Assembly (NCBI GenBank): GCA_015062525.1
Contig: SUUM01000005.1
Location: 1-64,000 of the forward strand
Direction: 5' to 3'
Source of the DNA: Alphaproteobacteria bacterium
Lineage (GTDB): Bacteria > Pseudomonadota > Alphaproteobacteria > Rs-D84
Length of the DNA stretch: 64,000 nt
Position numbers and translations under genes: made by a program. The notes beneath the pieces were generated by a model, which saw only the letters and a program-made list of their open reading frames with translations, did no database searches and was not told the DNA's origin. Shown here piece by piece: positions 9,626 to 16,593 of this stretch (positions within the stretch are counted from its first letter, which is position 1; every line of letters starts with the position of its first letter).

Positions 9626-9679
9626 CCCTGTGTCCCCACCAAAAATTCAACGACCGCTTGCCGGTCGTTTAATTTTTGT
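9626..9679 (+). repeat. CCA-ended direct repeat, copy 2, with its own terminator hairpin
   Basis: CCCTGTGTCCCCACCA at 9626-9641 repeats copy 1, 171 bp downstream, and again leads into a hairpin (ACGACCG/CGGTCGT, 9649-9668) inside a longer inverted repeat AAAAATT...AATTTTT. Both copies are then followed by a GAACCC...GGGTTCG mini-hairpin (9523-9542 and 9694-9712), so the unit is CCA end, terminator, GAACCC hairpin. The hairpin cores differ between copies while the flanks are kept. Confidence 0.6.
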
Positions 9680-9912
9680 ATGGGACCCGGACGAGAACCC
9701 AAAAAGGGTTCGGAACGCCAGTTGGTGAAAACAAGCATATGCGCCGTTTGAACCTTACGTAGTGAATGGGGCCCATCGCGCCGACGCGGCGCAGATGGGG
9801 ATTTACAGTCTGTTTTTTGACACGGAATCATAGTATGTTTTTACCCCATCGCTTTTGTTGGACAAAAAAATTATGCGCCCATTTTGGGTACATATTGTTA
9901 TATGATTTTTTA

Positions 9913-10006
9913 TTGAAAAAATTCGTATTTTATGGTACAATACACTTATTCAGCAGACGACATTTGGTCGTCTTTTTTATTACCCGCAACCGCGGGTGTT
10001 TTTTAT
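9913..10006 (+). promoter_or_regulatory. Lysozyme leader A: strong promoter followed by two tandem intrinsic terminators
   Basis: -35 TTGAAA (9913-9918), 17-bp spacer, -10 TACAAT (9936-9941). The transcript would begin near 9948 and at once meet two terminators: stem AGACGAC/GTCGTCT (9955-9973) with a T-run, and stem ACCCGC/GCGGGT (9982-9997) followed by GTTTTTTAT. The lysozyme start is 20 bases after the second T-run. Expression would therefore need read-through or antitermination. The leader is nearly identical to the one at 51982-52074. Confidence 0.8.
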
Positions 10007-10024
10007 TTAGCAAAAGGAGTTTTT

Positions 10025-10522
10025 ATGAGTGATAAAGGTATCGAGTGGTTGAAAGGGTTAGAAGGTTCGGTCAAGGTTAATGGAAAACACGTTATATACG
10101 ATGATGCTACGAAGAAACCAGTAAATCCAAACGAGCCTTTACCAAAAGGTGCAACAATTGGCTATGGGCATTTGGTAAAGCCGGGTGAAGATTTTACAAA
10201 CGGAATTACAGAACGGCAGGCGATTGCATTATTGCGTTCTGATATAGCCACGGCAGAACGCGCTGTGCAAGATAATATTACAGCACAAATATCGCAAGCC
10301 CAATATGATGCCCTGGTATCTTTGGCGTATAATATTGGTGCAAGTGGTTTCAAAAATTCTACGGTTGTGAAATATATAAACAATCCAGATTTTCATAGCT
10401 CTGTTTATTCAGATTTGGAATCCGCATGGAAAGCCTGGAATCGGTCCCAGGGTAAAGTATCAAATGGTTTAATTAACCGCAGGCAAAATGAATGGAACCT
10501 GTATAAACGCGGTATATATTGA
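10025..10522 (+). CDS. Phage-type lysozyme (endolysin), GH24 family
   Basis: 165 residues from ATG 10025, with AAAGGAG 5 bases upstream; the track's longer start runs through the terminators and is unlikely. It hydrolyses the beta-1,4 glycosidic bond of peptidoglycan. The lambdoid GH24 pattern is clear: catalytic Glu in 'LKGLEGS', then 'YDDATKK', 'TIGYGHLV', 'QYDALVSLAYNIGASGF', 'AWKAWN' and 'LINRRQNEWNLYKRG'. There is no signal peptide or SAR-type N-terminus, and no holin is visible. The gene lies between direct repeats and under a double-terminator leader, so it looks like a mobile or domesticated phage cassette. Confidence 0.9.
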   Translation: MSDKGIEWLKGLEGSVKVNGKHVIYDDATKKPVNPNEPLPKGATIGYGHLVKPGEDFTNGITERQAIALLRSDIATAERAVQDNITAQISQAQYDALVSLAYNIGASGFKNSTVVKYINNPDFHSSVYSDLESAWKAWNRSQGKVSNGLINRRQNEWNLYKRGIY

Positions 10523-10647
10523 TTTATTTGAATCAGTTGTTCCAGGTATTGTTTGGCAGCATCAAATTTTGATGTCGTCGCATTTGTCCCAATGATTGAA
10601 CCGCACTGTGGATAACATGAATCTGGGCGCTGAATATATGATGTTGC

Positions 10648-10667
10648 ATCCCCACCACAAATTCAAC
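10648..10667 (+). repeat. CCA-ended direct repeat, copy 3 (right flank of the lysozyme cassette)
   Basis: ATCCCCACCACAAATTCAAC repeats the copy-2 junction TCCCCACCAAAAATTCAAC (9632-9650) with one mismatch over 19 bases. The two copies bracket about 1.0 kb that contains only the leader and lysozyme gene, as expected of attL/attR. The rest of 10523-10822 shows no gene; it holds one DnaA-box-like TGTGGATAA (10607-10615). Confidence 0.5.
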
Positions 10668-10822
10668 AATCGAAATTGTTATGTTTTATTAACTTTTATT
10701 ACAACTTATGATTGTTTTTAATGTGTTATTCTATTTTTGTACTTGACTTTTGTTGCGTAACAGGAAATAATGCAACCTGCATTTGCATATAACAGAAATA
10801 ACAATTAAAAAGGGAGAGTGCT

Positions 10823-11059
10823 GTGGAACATCGGTTGTTATGGAGAGCTATTGAAAAACTAGCAATCAGTCATGGCTTAACGTGTTCAGGGCTGGCAAAG
10901 TTATGCGGTTTGGACGCAACTACGTTTAATAAAAGCAAACAGTTTTCATCAGATGGCACACCACGTTGGCCATCGTGTAATACAATTAGCAAACTTATTC
11001 GGGCAACCAATATAACAATTCTAGATTTCGCGAAATTGTGCACACCTGAATCAGAATAA
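10823..11059 (+). CDS. HTH transcriptional regulator, HTH domain only
   Basis: 78 residues from GTG 10823 with a GGGAGAG site. 'LWRAIEKLAISHGLTCSGLAKLCGLDATTFNKSK' and 'RWPSCNTISKLIRAT' match the N-terminal HTH of alphaproteobacterial phage-repressor-like regulators that usually carry an S24 (LexA/CI) peptidase domain of about 130 residues. That domain is absent: the ORF stops cleanly at residue 78. It could be a stand-alone DNA-binding protein, or a truncated repressor left from the neighbouring phage-like cassette. Confidence 0.75.
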   Translation: MEHRLLWRAIEKLAISHGLTCSGLAKLCGLDATTFNKSKQFSSDGTPRWPSCNTISKLIRATNITILDFAKLCTPESE

Positions 11060-11111
11060 AAATTTTGATATGTCGTTTTTTTATAGGCTGCAACTTTAAA
11101 TTGCCTGTGTC

Positions 11112-11139
11112 ATAAAAAAATCCCCCAAACGGGGGATTG
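11112..11139 (-). terminator. Intrinsic terminator after gap
   Basis: Read on the minus strand: AATCCCCC, loop, GGGGGATT, then a T-run; it lies directly after the gap stop codon. Confidence 0.8.
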
Positions 11140-11140
11140 T

Positions 11141-12142
11141 TTATTTAATTAATTTACCCATCGCAACGGCGGTATCGTTCATACGGTTTGAAAAACCCCA
11201 TTCGTTATCATACCACGCCGTCACATGCGCCAATTTATCGCCCAGAACCTTGGTCTGACCGGCATCAAAAATTGAACTGTGTGCATCGTGTGTAAAATCA
11301 ATTGATACCAATGGTAATTCATTATAACCGAATGTTTTTGACTGTGCTGCACGCATAGCATTGTTAATTTCATCAGCGGTCGCATCGCGTTCCAGATTCA
11401 CAACCAATTCCACAACAGAAACATCCGGTGTTGGCACGCGAATTGCCATACCATCCAATTTACCGGCCATTTCTGGCAATACCAATCCAATTGCCTTAGC
11501 GGCCCCGGTGCTGGTTGGAATCATAGACAAATTTGCCGCGCGTGCGCGACGGAAATCTTTGTGATTTTTATCCAATAATTGCTGGTCGCCGGTGTATGCG
11601 TGTACGGTTGTCATCCAGCCTGATACGACACCAAATTTATCATTCAGCACCTTGACCACCGGTGCCAGACAATTTGTTGTACAGGATGCATTTGAAACAA
11701 TTAAATCATCCGGTGTCAATGTATCTTGGTTCACACCAAACACAATTGTTTTATCAGCCCCCGCCGATGGTGCAGATACCAGCACACGTTTCGCCCCGGC
11801 TTCCAGATGAACGCGTGCTTTGTCCGCAGCGGTAAAGATACCTGTGCATTCCATAACGACATCAATGTCCAGTTCGGCCCATGGCAATTTTGATGGATCG
11901 CGTTCCGCTATACACTTGATGCGTTGATTGCCAACAACAATATATTCGCCATCCAGTTTTACATCCATAGGCAAATTACCATGTACAGAATCATATTTTA
12001 ACAGATATGCATTCTGTTCCGCCGGTGCCAGGTCATTTACCGCCACAAATTCAATATCATCACGTCCCGATTCCAATGCCGCGCGCAATACCAAACGACC
12101 GATACGTCCGAAACCGTTAATAGCAACTCTTAATTTTGACAT
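11141..12142 (-). CDS. gap: Glyceraldehyde-3-phosphate dehydrogenase, class I
   Basis: 333 residues, full length. Converts glyceraldehyde 3-phosphate to 1,3-bisphosphoglycerate with NAD(P) in glycolysis. The N-terminal Rossmann motif is 'VAINGFGRIGRLV', the catalytic Cys lies in 'SNASCTTNCLAPV', and 'WYDNEWGFSNRM' closes the C-terminal domain. It starts at ATG 12142 with a GGAAAT-type site and is monocistronic, with a terminator right after the stop. It faces away from miaA across a 107-bp divergent intergenic region. Confidence 0.97.
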   Translation of the reverse strand: MSKLRVAINGFGRIGRLVLRAALESGRDDIEFVAVNDLAPAEQNAYLLKYDSVHGNLPMDVKLDGEYIVVGNQRIKCIAERDPSKLPWAELDIDVVMECTGIFTAADKARVHLEAGAKRVLVSAPSAGADKTIVFGVNQDTLTPDDLIVSNASCTTNCLAPVVKVLNDKFGVVSGWMTTVHAYTGDQQLLDKNHKDFRRARAANLSMIPTSTGAAKAIGLVLPEMAGKLDGMAIRVPTPDVSVVELVVNLERDATADEINNAMRAAQSKTFGYNELPLVSIDFTHDAHSSIFDAGQTKVLGDKLAHVTAWYDNEWGFSNRMNDTAVAMGKLIK

Positions 12143-12213
12143 AATTATTTCCTTTCGTTTATAAATTGGACGGGTATATGATACCCCCCGTTGTATAAAA
12201 ACACAATATTTTA

Positions 12214-12241
12214 TTTACATTTGGGACATCTTGACTATAAT
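12214..12241 (+). promoter_or_regulatory. miaA promoter, predicted leaderless
   Basis: TTTACA (12214-12219), 16-bp spacer, TATAAT (12236-12241). The miaA ATG begins 9 bases after the last base of the -10 box, which is where transcription should start, and no ribosome binding site exists. Confidence 0.65.
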
Positions 12242-12249
12242 CTTCTCAA

Positions 12250-13143
12250 ATGAAGACAAAAGCGTACATTATCACAGGGCCAACCGCATCAGGCAAATCA
12301 GATTTTGCCCACGAATTGGCGCGCCAAACGAACGGCACAGTCATAAATTGCGACAGCGTTCAAATCTATCGCGGGATAGAGGCAATTTCGGCCAGCCCCT
12401 TTGCCAATCGCACCGCATTTGACGAAATTGATGGTATTCCATACCGTCTGTTTTCCATCCTTCCATTAACGGAACAAATATCTGTATCTGATTACCTGCG
12501 CTTGGCGCGCGCCGAATATGAAAATGCGATTGGGGCGGGGCGCACCCCAATATTTGTAGGGGGGACGGGTTATTATATAAATGCATTGATAAACGGCATC
12601 TCGCCAATGCCGGACGTGTCGAACGAAAGTCGCGCCCGCGCCCGCGCATTGGTGGAAAATGATTTGACCGCTGCGCGTGGATTATTGCCCCCCGAATTTT
12701 CCGCCACCGATCCCCAGCGTGTTGCCCGCGCAGTCGAGGTGTTCTTTGAAACCGGCCGTCATATCACAGAATTTCAGAATATGCCACGTGTCGGCGCGGT
12801 CGTTCCAAACGCAAAACGTATCTTAATCAATCCGGATTCTGTAGTTTTACGCGAACGTATCGCCGCACGGATTCCGTTGATGCTATCGTCCGGCGCACTT
12901 GCCGAGGCCCAATCTGTTATCAATTCCGGTTGGGATGAAAACCGTGCAATTGGCGCATCCCAACTGTGTAAATTCATCCGTGGTGAAATAACTGAATCTG
13001 AATGCGTTCAAAACTGGATAACGCGCACCAACCAGTATGCCAAACGTCAACGCACTTGGTTCCGCACCCAGTATAACCCAGACATAGTAATTGACCATTG
13101 TCCCACGGCGGATGATGTTGCAATTTTATTAAACAACCGCTAG
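12250..13143 (+). CDS. miaA: tRNA dimethylallyltransferase
   Basis: 297 residues. Transfers the dimethylallyl group to N6 of A37 in tRNAs reading UNN codons. Visible motifs: P-loop 'GPTASGKSDFA', 'INCDSVQIYRG', 'IFVGGTGYYINAL', and the C-terminal tRNA-binding motif 'NQYAKRQRTWFR'. Slightly shorter than the usual 300-320 residues. There is no Shine-Dalgarno and the -10 box ends 8 bases before the start, so the mRNA is probably leaderless. lemA follows 31 bp downstream. Confidence 0.96.
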   Translation: MKTKAYIITGPTASGKSDFAHELARQTNGTVINCDSVQIYRGIEAISASPFANRTAFDEIDGIPYRLFSILPLTEQISVSDYLRLARAEYENAIGAGRTPIFVGGTGYYINALINGISPMPDVSNESRARARALVENDLTAARGLLPPEFSATDPQRVARAVEVFFETGRHITEFQNMPRVGAVVPNAKRILINPDSVVLRERIAARIPLMLSSGALAEAQSVINSGWDENRAIGASQLCKFIRGEITESECVQNWITRTNQYAKRQRTWFRTQYNPDIVIDHCPTADDVAILLNNR

Positions 13144-13174
13144 AATACTTTTAACAACCAAAGGAGAAAAACAC

Positions 13175-13714
13175 ATGTGGACCACAATCGCAGTTATCAC
13201 AGTTTTATTGTTATATTTTATTGCCGTGTACAACGGTCTGGTTGCGCGCCGGAACCAGGTACGCGAGGCATGGGCAACGGTTGATACGCAATTAAAGCGT
13301 CGTTATGATTTAATACCAAACCTGGTTGAAACGGTTCGTGGTGCGGCAAAACATGAATCAGAAACATTGTCGGCGGTAACCGCTGCGCGCAATGCGGCGA
13401 TGGCGGCAAATGGTCCAACGTCTGCGGATGCACAAAACAAATTAACCCAGACATTAAAAAGCCTGTTTGCGGTTGCGGAATCTTACCCGGACCTGAAAGC
13501 AAATCAGAACTTCCTTGAACTGCAACGCGAATTGACGGATACCGAAACCAAGATTCAGGCATCGCGCCAGTTTTACAATACTGTTGTTATGGCGCTGAAC
13601 ACCCAGATTGAACAGTTTCCATCAAATATAGTTGCACGTATGTTCGGTATTTTGCCGGAAAAGATGTTTGAAATTGAAGAATCTGAAAAAGTGGCACCCC
13701 GCGTTCAGTTCTAA
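13175..13714 (+). CDS. lemA: LemA family membrane protein
   Basis: 179 residues, AAAGGAG site before ATG 13175. One N-terminal transmembrane helix ('VITVLLLYFIAVYNGLV') is followed by the family signature 'RRNQVREAWATVDTQLKRRY' and 'DLIPNLVETVRG', then a long helical domain. LemA proteins have an N-out helical bundle of unknown biochemical role and often neighbour TPM-domain genes; none is present here. The helicase gene follows after 11 bp. Confidence 0.93.
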   Translation: MWTTIAVITVLLLYFIAVYNGLVARRNQVREAWATVDTQLKRRYDLIPNLVETVRGAAKHESETLSAVTAARNAAMAANGPTSADAQNKLTQTLKSLFAVAESYPDLKANQNFLELQRELTDTETKIQASRQFYNTVVMALNTQIEQFPSNIVARMFGILPEKMFEIEESEKVAPRVQF

Positions 13715-13725
13715 TCAGATATATT

Positions 13726-15000
13726 ATGCTGGAAAATGTAAACCCCATCTTGAACGCAACCCAGTTATCGGCATTTGATGCGATTGAACACACAAATTCC
13801 AACCTGTTGATATTGGGACCGGCGGGGACGGGCAAATCCACATTTGTTAATTATCTGAAAAGCGCATCGAAAAAACGCATAGTTTGCGCATGTCCAACGG
13901 CCGTGTCTGCATTAAATGTTGGCGGACAAACGATACATTCGCTATTCCAGATTCAGCCACGTGATTTCATCATGCCTGAATTTTTAAAGTTAAAGGCAAA
14001 ACCTAGAAATATTCTGAATGCGACGGATGTTTTGATTATTGATGAAATTTCTATGGTCGCACCTGATTTGCTGGATGCGATTGATATCTTGGCACGAATG
14101 GCGCGTCATAATAACGAACCTTTTGGTGGTATTCAGGTTGTCGCCATTGGCGACCTGTACCAATTGCCCCCTGTAATCACACGCGAAGCAACGCAGTATT
14201 ATGATGCTGAATACGGACATCCCAACGCATACTTTTTTGACAGTAATGTCTATAAACGTGCTAATTTTATAAAATATAATTTTGATTTTGTATATCGTCA
14301 AAGTGATTTACCGTTGTTGGAAAATTTGGTGCAGTTGCGCAATAACAATACGCACAGTTTGGAATTTTTCAACGCGTGCCGTATCGATGATGACACACGC
14401 CGTGCCAATGCGGTTCTGATTACACCGTTTCGCGCGGTGGCGGAACGTATAAACGCGACCCGCCTGGCCCAGATAAATGAAACACCGGTCGTTTATAATG
14501 GCGTGTTGACGGGGAATTTTTCAGAACGCGATGTTCCCGCGCCCCTTGCGCTGGAATTAAAAGTTGGTGCATTGGTTATATTTGTCAAAAATGGTGATAA
14601 GTGGCATAACGGGTCTATGGGCCTGGTGCGCAGTTTATCCGCCCGTGAAATTGTGGTCCAATTATTATCAGATTCGCGCGAATTGGTATCGGTCAAACCG
14701 GAAAAATGGGCCAAGATAGAATATTCACGCGATGAAAACGAACGACTTGTTGAAAACGAAGTGGGTGCATATAAACAGTTTCCATTAACACTGGGCTATG
14801 CGATGACAATTCATCGTGCCCAGGGCAAAACATTGGATGCGGTTGTGGTTGATATTTCGCGTGGTGCATTTGCCCACGGCCAGGTTTATGTGGCATTATC
14901 GCGTACCCGGCGCAGTGCGGATATGCACGTCGCCGCGCCCCTGCGTCCACGTGATGTCATATTTGATTCACGTGTTTTGGAATTTGTGTCTAACGACTAA
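13726..15000 (+). CDS. PIF1/RecD-like SF1 DNA helicase
   Basis: 424 residues. SF1B helicase: 'LILGPAGTGKSTFVNYL' (Walker A), 'CPTAVSALNVGGQTIHSLF' (Ia), 'DVLIIDEISMV' (Walker B), 'VVAIGDLYQLPPV' (III), 'FVYRQSD' (IV), and near the C-terminus 'GYAMTIHRAQGKTLD' and 'VYVALSRTRR' (V/VI), the PIF1 hallmark. It should unwind DNA 5' to 3' and act in replication or repair. No extra nuclease domain is present. It follows lemA closely and may share its transcript. Confidence 0.9.
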   Translation: MLENVNPILNATQLSAFDAIEHTNSNLLILGPAGTGKSTFVNYLKSASKKRIVCACPTAVSALNVGGQTIHSLFQIQPRDFIMPEFLKLKAKPRNILNATDVLIIDEISMVAPDLLDAIDILARMARHNNEPFGGIQVVAIGDLYQLPPVITREATQYYDAEYGHPNAYFFDSNVYKRANFIKYNFDFVYRQSDLPLLENLVQLRNNNTHSLEFFNACRIDDDTRRANAVLITPFRAVAERINATRLAQINETPVVYNGVLTGNFSERDVPAPLALELKVGALVIFVKNGDKWHNGSMGLVRSLSAREIVVQLLSDSRELVSVKPEKWAKIEYSRDENERLVENEVGAYKQFPLTLGYAMTIHRAQGKTLDAVVVDISRGAFAHGQVYVALSRTRRSADMHVAAPLRPRDVIFDSRVLEFVSND

Positions 15001-15174
15001 ACTTGCTGAAAATTTCGTGTCCATTGGCGCGCATTTGCGTGATGTCAATGCACCACCCAGAATAACCAGTGCGGGTTTGCCCAAATCAATTTTATCAGCA
15101 TACAAAAACGGTCGCGGACCGCCCGTGGGACTTTGTTTTATCATATGCGCGCTGCTGCCGACATAGTTCATCAT
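15001..15174 (-). pseudogene. Possible truncated ORF coupled to rimI
   Basis: A minus-strand ORF starts at 15174, where its ATG overlaps the rimI TGA, the usual layout of a coupled gene. About 58 residues look protein-like ('GPRPFLYADKIDLGKPALVI'), then the frame runs antisense into the end of the helicase gene and stops at 14968. This could be the front of a gene whose remainder was lost when the helicase block arrived. I do not recognise the family. Confidence 0.3.
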
Positions 15175-15557
15175 ATATCTTTCCTCATCATAATGGCGTC
15201 CACACCATCATAGTATTTCGGTCTGCGCCCAACAATCACAAATCCACATTGTTCATACAGGGCGCGTGCTGATGCGTTATCTTCCGCCACCTCTAAAAAT
15301 ATATGCTTTATGCCATGTTTTTTCAAGTCCGCTTCCATCACCCCAATCAGCGCGATTCCAATGCCGGTTCGACGTGCATCGGGATGAACGCCAATAGTGA
15401 TAATTTCGGCTTCGTCCGCTGCTGCGCGATAGACGATAAAACCATTTTGACTGGCGATAATTTCACAACCCGATTTTTTCAAATCGGCAAACTCATCCGC
15501 ACTCCACGGTTTGTGTGGAAAACACAGTTTATGCAGATTTGCCAAATTATCTAACAT
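15171..15557 (-). CDS. rimI: Ribosomal-protein-S18-alanine N-acetyltransferase-like GNAT
   Basis: 128 residues. GNAT fold with the acetyl-CoA P-loop-like 'VHPDARRTGIGIALI', then 'IFLEVAEDNASARALYEQCGF', the RimI hallmark, and 'GRRPKYYDGVDAIMMRKDI'. RimI acetylates the N-terminal Ala of S18 in enterobacteria; in many genomes it is linked to tsaB, as here (tsaB, one hypothetical gene, then rimI). Slightly shorter than E. coli RimI (148), lacking part of the N-terminus. Confidence 0.88.
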   Translation of the reverse strand: MLDNLANLHKLCFPHKPWSADEFADLKKSGCEIIASQNGFIVYRAAADEAEIITIGVHPDARRTGIGIALIGVMEADLKKHGIKHIFLEVAEDNASARALYEQCGFVIVGRRPKYYDGVDAIMMRKDI

Positions 15558-15668
15558 ATTACTTACTTTATTCGCATCTGTATTTCAGTTTTTTTTCAGT
15601 ATCGCCTTGGCAAACTTGCGGTTTCATAAATATTTTTGTATAAAGTTCGCCATCGTTTCATCCTTGTC

Positions 15669-16046
15669 TTAACGTTGTTTATGAATAATAAACACAGGAT
15701 TTCTCCATCCGCTTTTTAATTGAGTACGTGCTACTTGTCTGGTATATTTTGCCTCTAACAGATTAAACAATTGTTTTGCGTACGCACCCGTATCGCGTAC
15801 AGATACAACAGACTTTTGATTCTTTGTATCTGACTTAACCATTAATTTCAGAATATATTTATGCGTTGCTTTGGTTGTTTTATTTCTGATTGCATATGCT
15901 GCCATACGCACATTTTTATTGTCAACATAATAACAATGAACAACGGCATTTGTGCCATTGCCAGAACCCACGGTATATTTAACCTGGTTTTTTTCAACTG
16001 TTGACTTAATCTGCTTATCGTGTTCTGTATAAAAGTCCTTTGTCAT
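15669..16046 (-). CDS. Hypothetical protein between tsaB and rimI
   Basis: 125 residues from the ATG at 16046, one base after the tsaB stop, so surely cotranscribed; the track's longer version starts inside tsaB. Basic and soluble: 'MTKDFYTEHDKQIKSTVEKN' at the N-terminus, 'NKTTKATHKYILKLMVKS' in the middle and a C-terminus 'GWRNPVFIIHKQR'. No motif I recognise. The basic character would fit nucleic-acid or ribosome binding, but that is a guess. Confidence 0.65.
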   Translation of the reverse strand: MTKDFYTEHDKQIKSTVEKNQVKYTVGSGNGTNAVVHCYYVDNKNVRMAAYAIRNKTTKATHKYILKLMVKSDTKNQKSVVSVRDTGAYAKQLFNLLEAKYTRQVARTQLKSGWRNPVFIIHKQR

Positions 16047-16047
16047 T

Positions 16048-16593
16048 TCAATTTTCCTTTTTATTTTGTTCTGCATAACTGGGGCGCAGATACATCGGCA
16101 CCACGGGCGCAATATCACCAGCCGCGATTTTTTGTTTCACAATTTGCGCACCTAATTTCAAATCAAATGGTCTGTGCCCAACAGTGCGTGGCCATTCCAT
16201 TTGCTTGGTTTCGATTTCTTCGATGTCCATTGTTTGTGGTTCCAAACCGTTCGCCGCAACAAAGAAATCCCCACGGCCGGAATCGATTGCGACAAACGCA
16301 TCAGGCGTAGCCGCCAGGTACAAATCAAACGCACTAATCCCAACAACGGGTATGTCCAGTCCCATCGCCACCCCCTTGGCATAGGCGATGCCCAGGCGGA
16401 TTCCCGTAAAACTGCCCGGTCCAACAACAATGCCAATGGCGGTTATGTCTTGCCATGTTGCACCACATTCGCTAATGAATTTTTCAGTTTCCACGGGCAG
16501 GGCAACGGATTGCTTTTCCACCACAACAGATTTGTATTTATCGCCCAATACAAATTCTAAATCCTTGCCGGATGTGTTAATTACTAAAATCAT
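16048..16593 (-). CDS. tsaB: tRNA threonylcarbamoyladenosine biosynthesis protein TsaB
   Basis: 181 residues. 'MILVINTSGKDLEFVLG' and 'IGIVVGPGSFTGIRLGIAYAKG' are the TsaB signature (ASKHA fold without a full ATP site). TsaB forms the TsaBDE complex that makes t6A at position 37 of ANN-decoding tRNAs. Its ATG overlaps the stop codon of the upstream Lon-like gene by 4 bp (ATGA), and a hypothetical gene and rimI follow. Shorter than E. coli TsaB (231), as is common in alphaproteobacteria. Confidence 0.93.
   Translation of the reverse strand: MILVINTSGKDLEFVLGDKYKSVVVEKQSVALPVETEKFISECGATWQDITAIGIVVGPGSFTGIRLGIAYAKGVAMGLDIPVVGISAFDLYLAATPDAFVAIDSGRGDFFVAANGLEPQTMDIEEIETKQMEWPRTVGHRPFDLKLGAQIVKQKIAAGDIAPVVPMYLRPSYAEQNKKEN

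Noticed and set aside
9440-9720. Permuted two-piece tmRNA gene
   Set aside because: CCA-ended stems are suggestive, but no tag reading frame, pseudoknot region or paired 5' end could be found.
9382-9831. 149-residue minus-strand ORF with internal amino-acid repeats
   Set aside because: It reads through the CCA-ended repeats and terminator hairpins; the repeats in the protein simply mirror the DNA repeats, and no ribosome binding site exists.
10607-10615. Perfect DnaA box TGTGGATAA near the cassette boundary
   Set aside because: A single box without a cluster, AT-rich unwinding region or dnaA nearby is not evidence of an origin.
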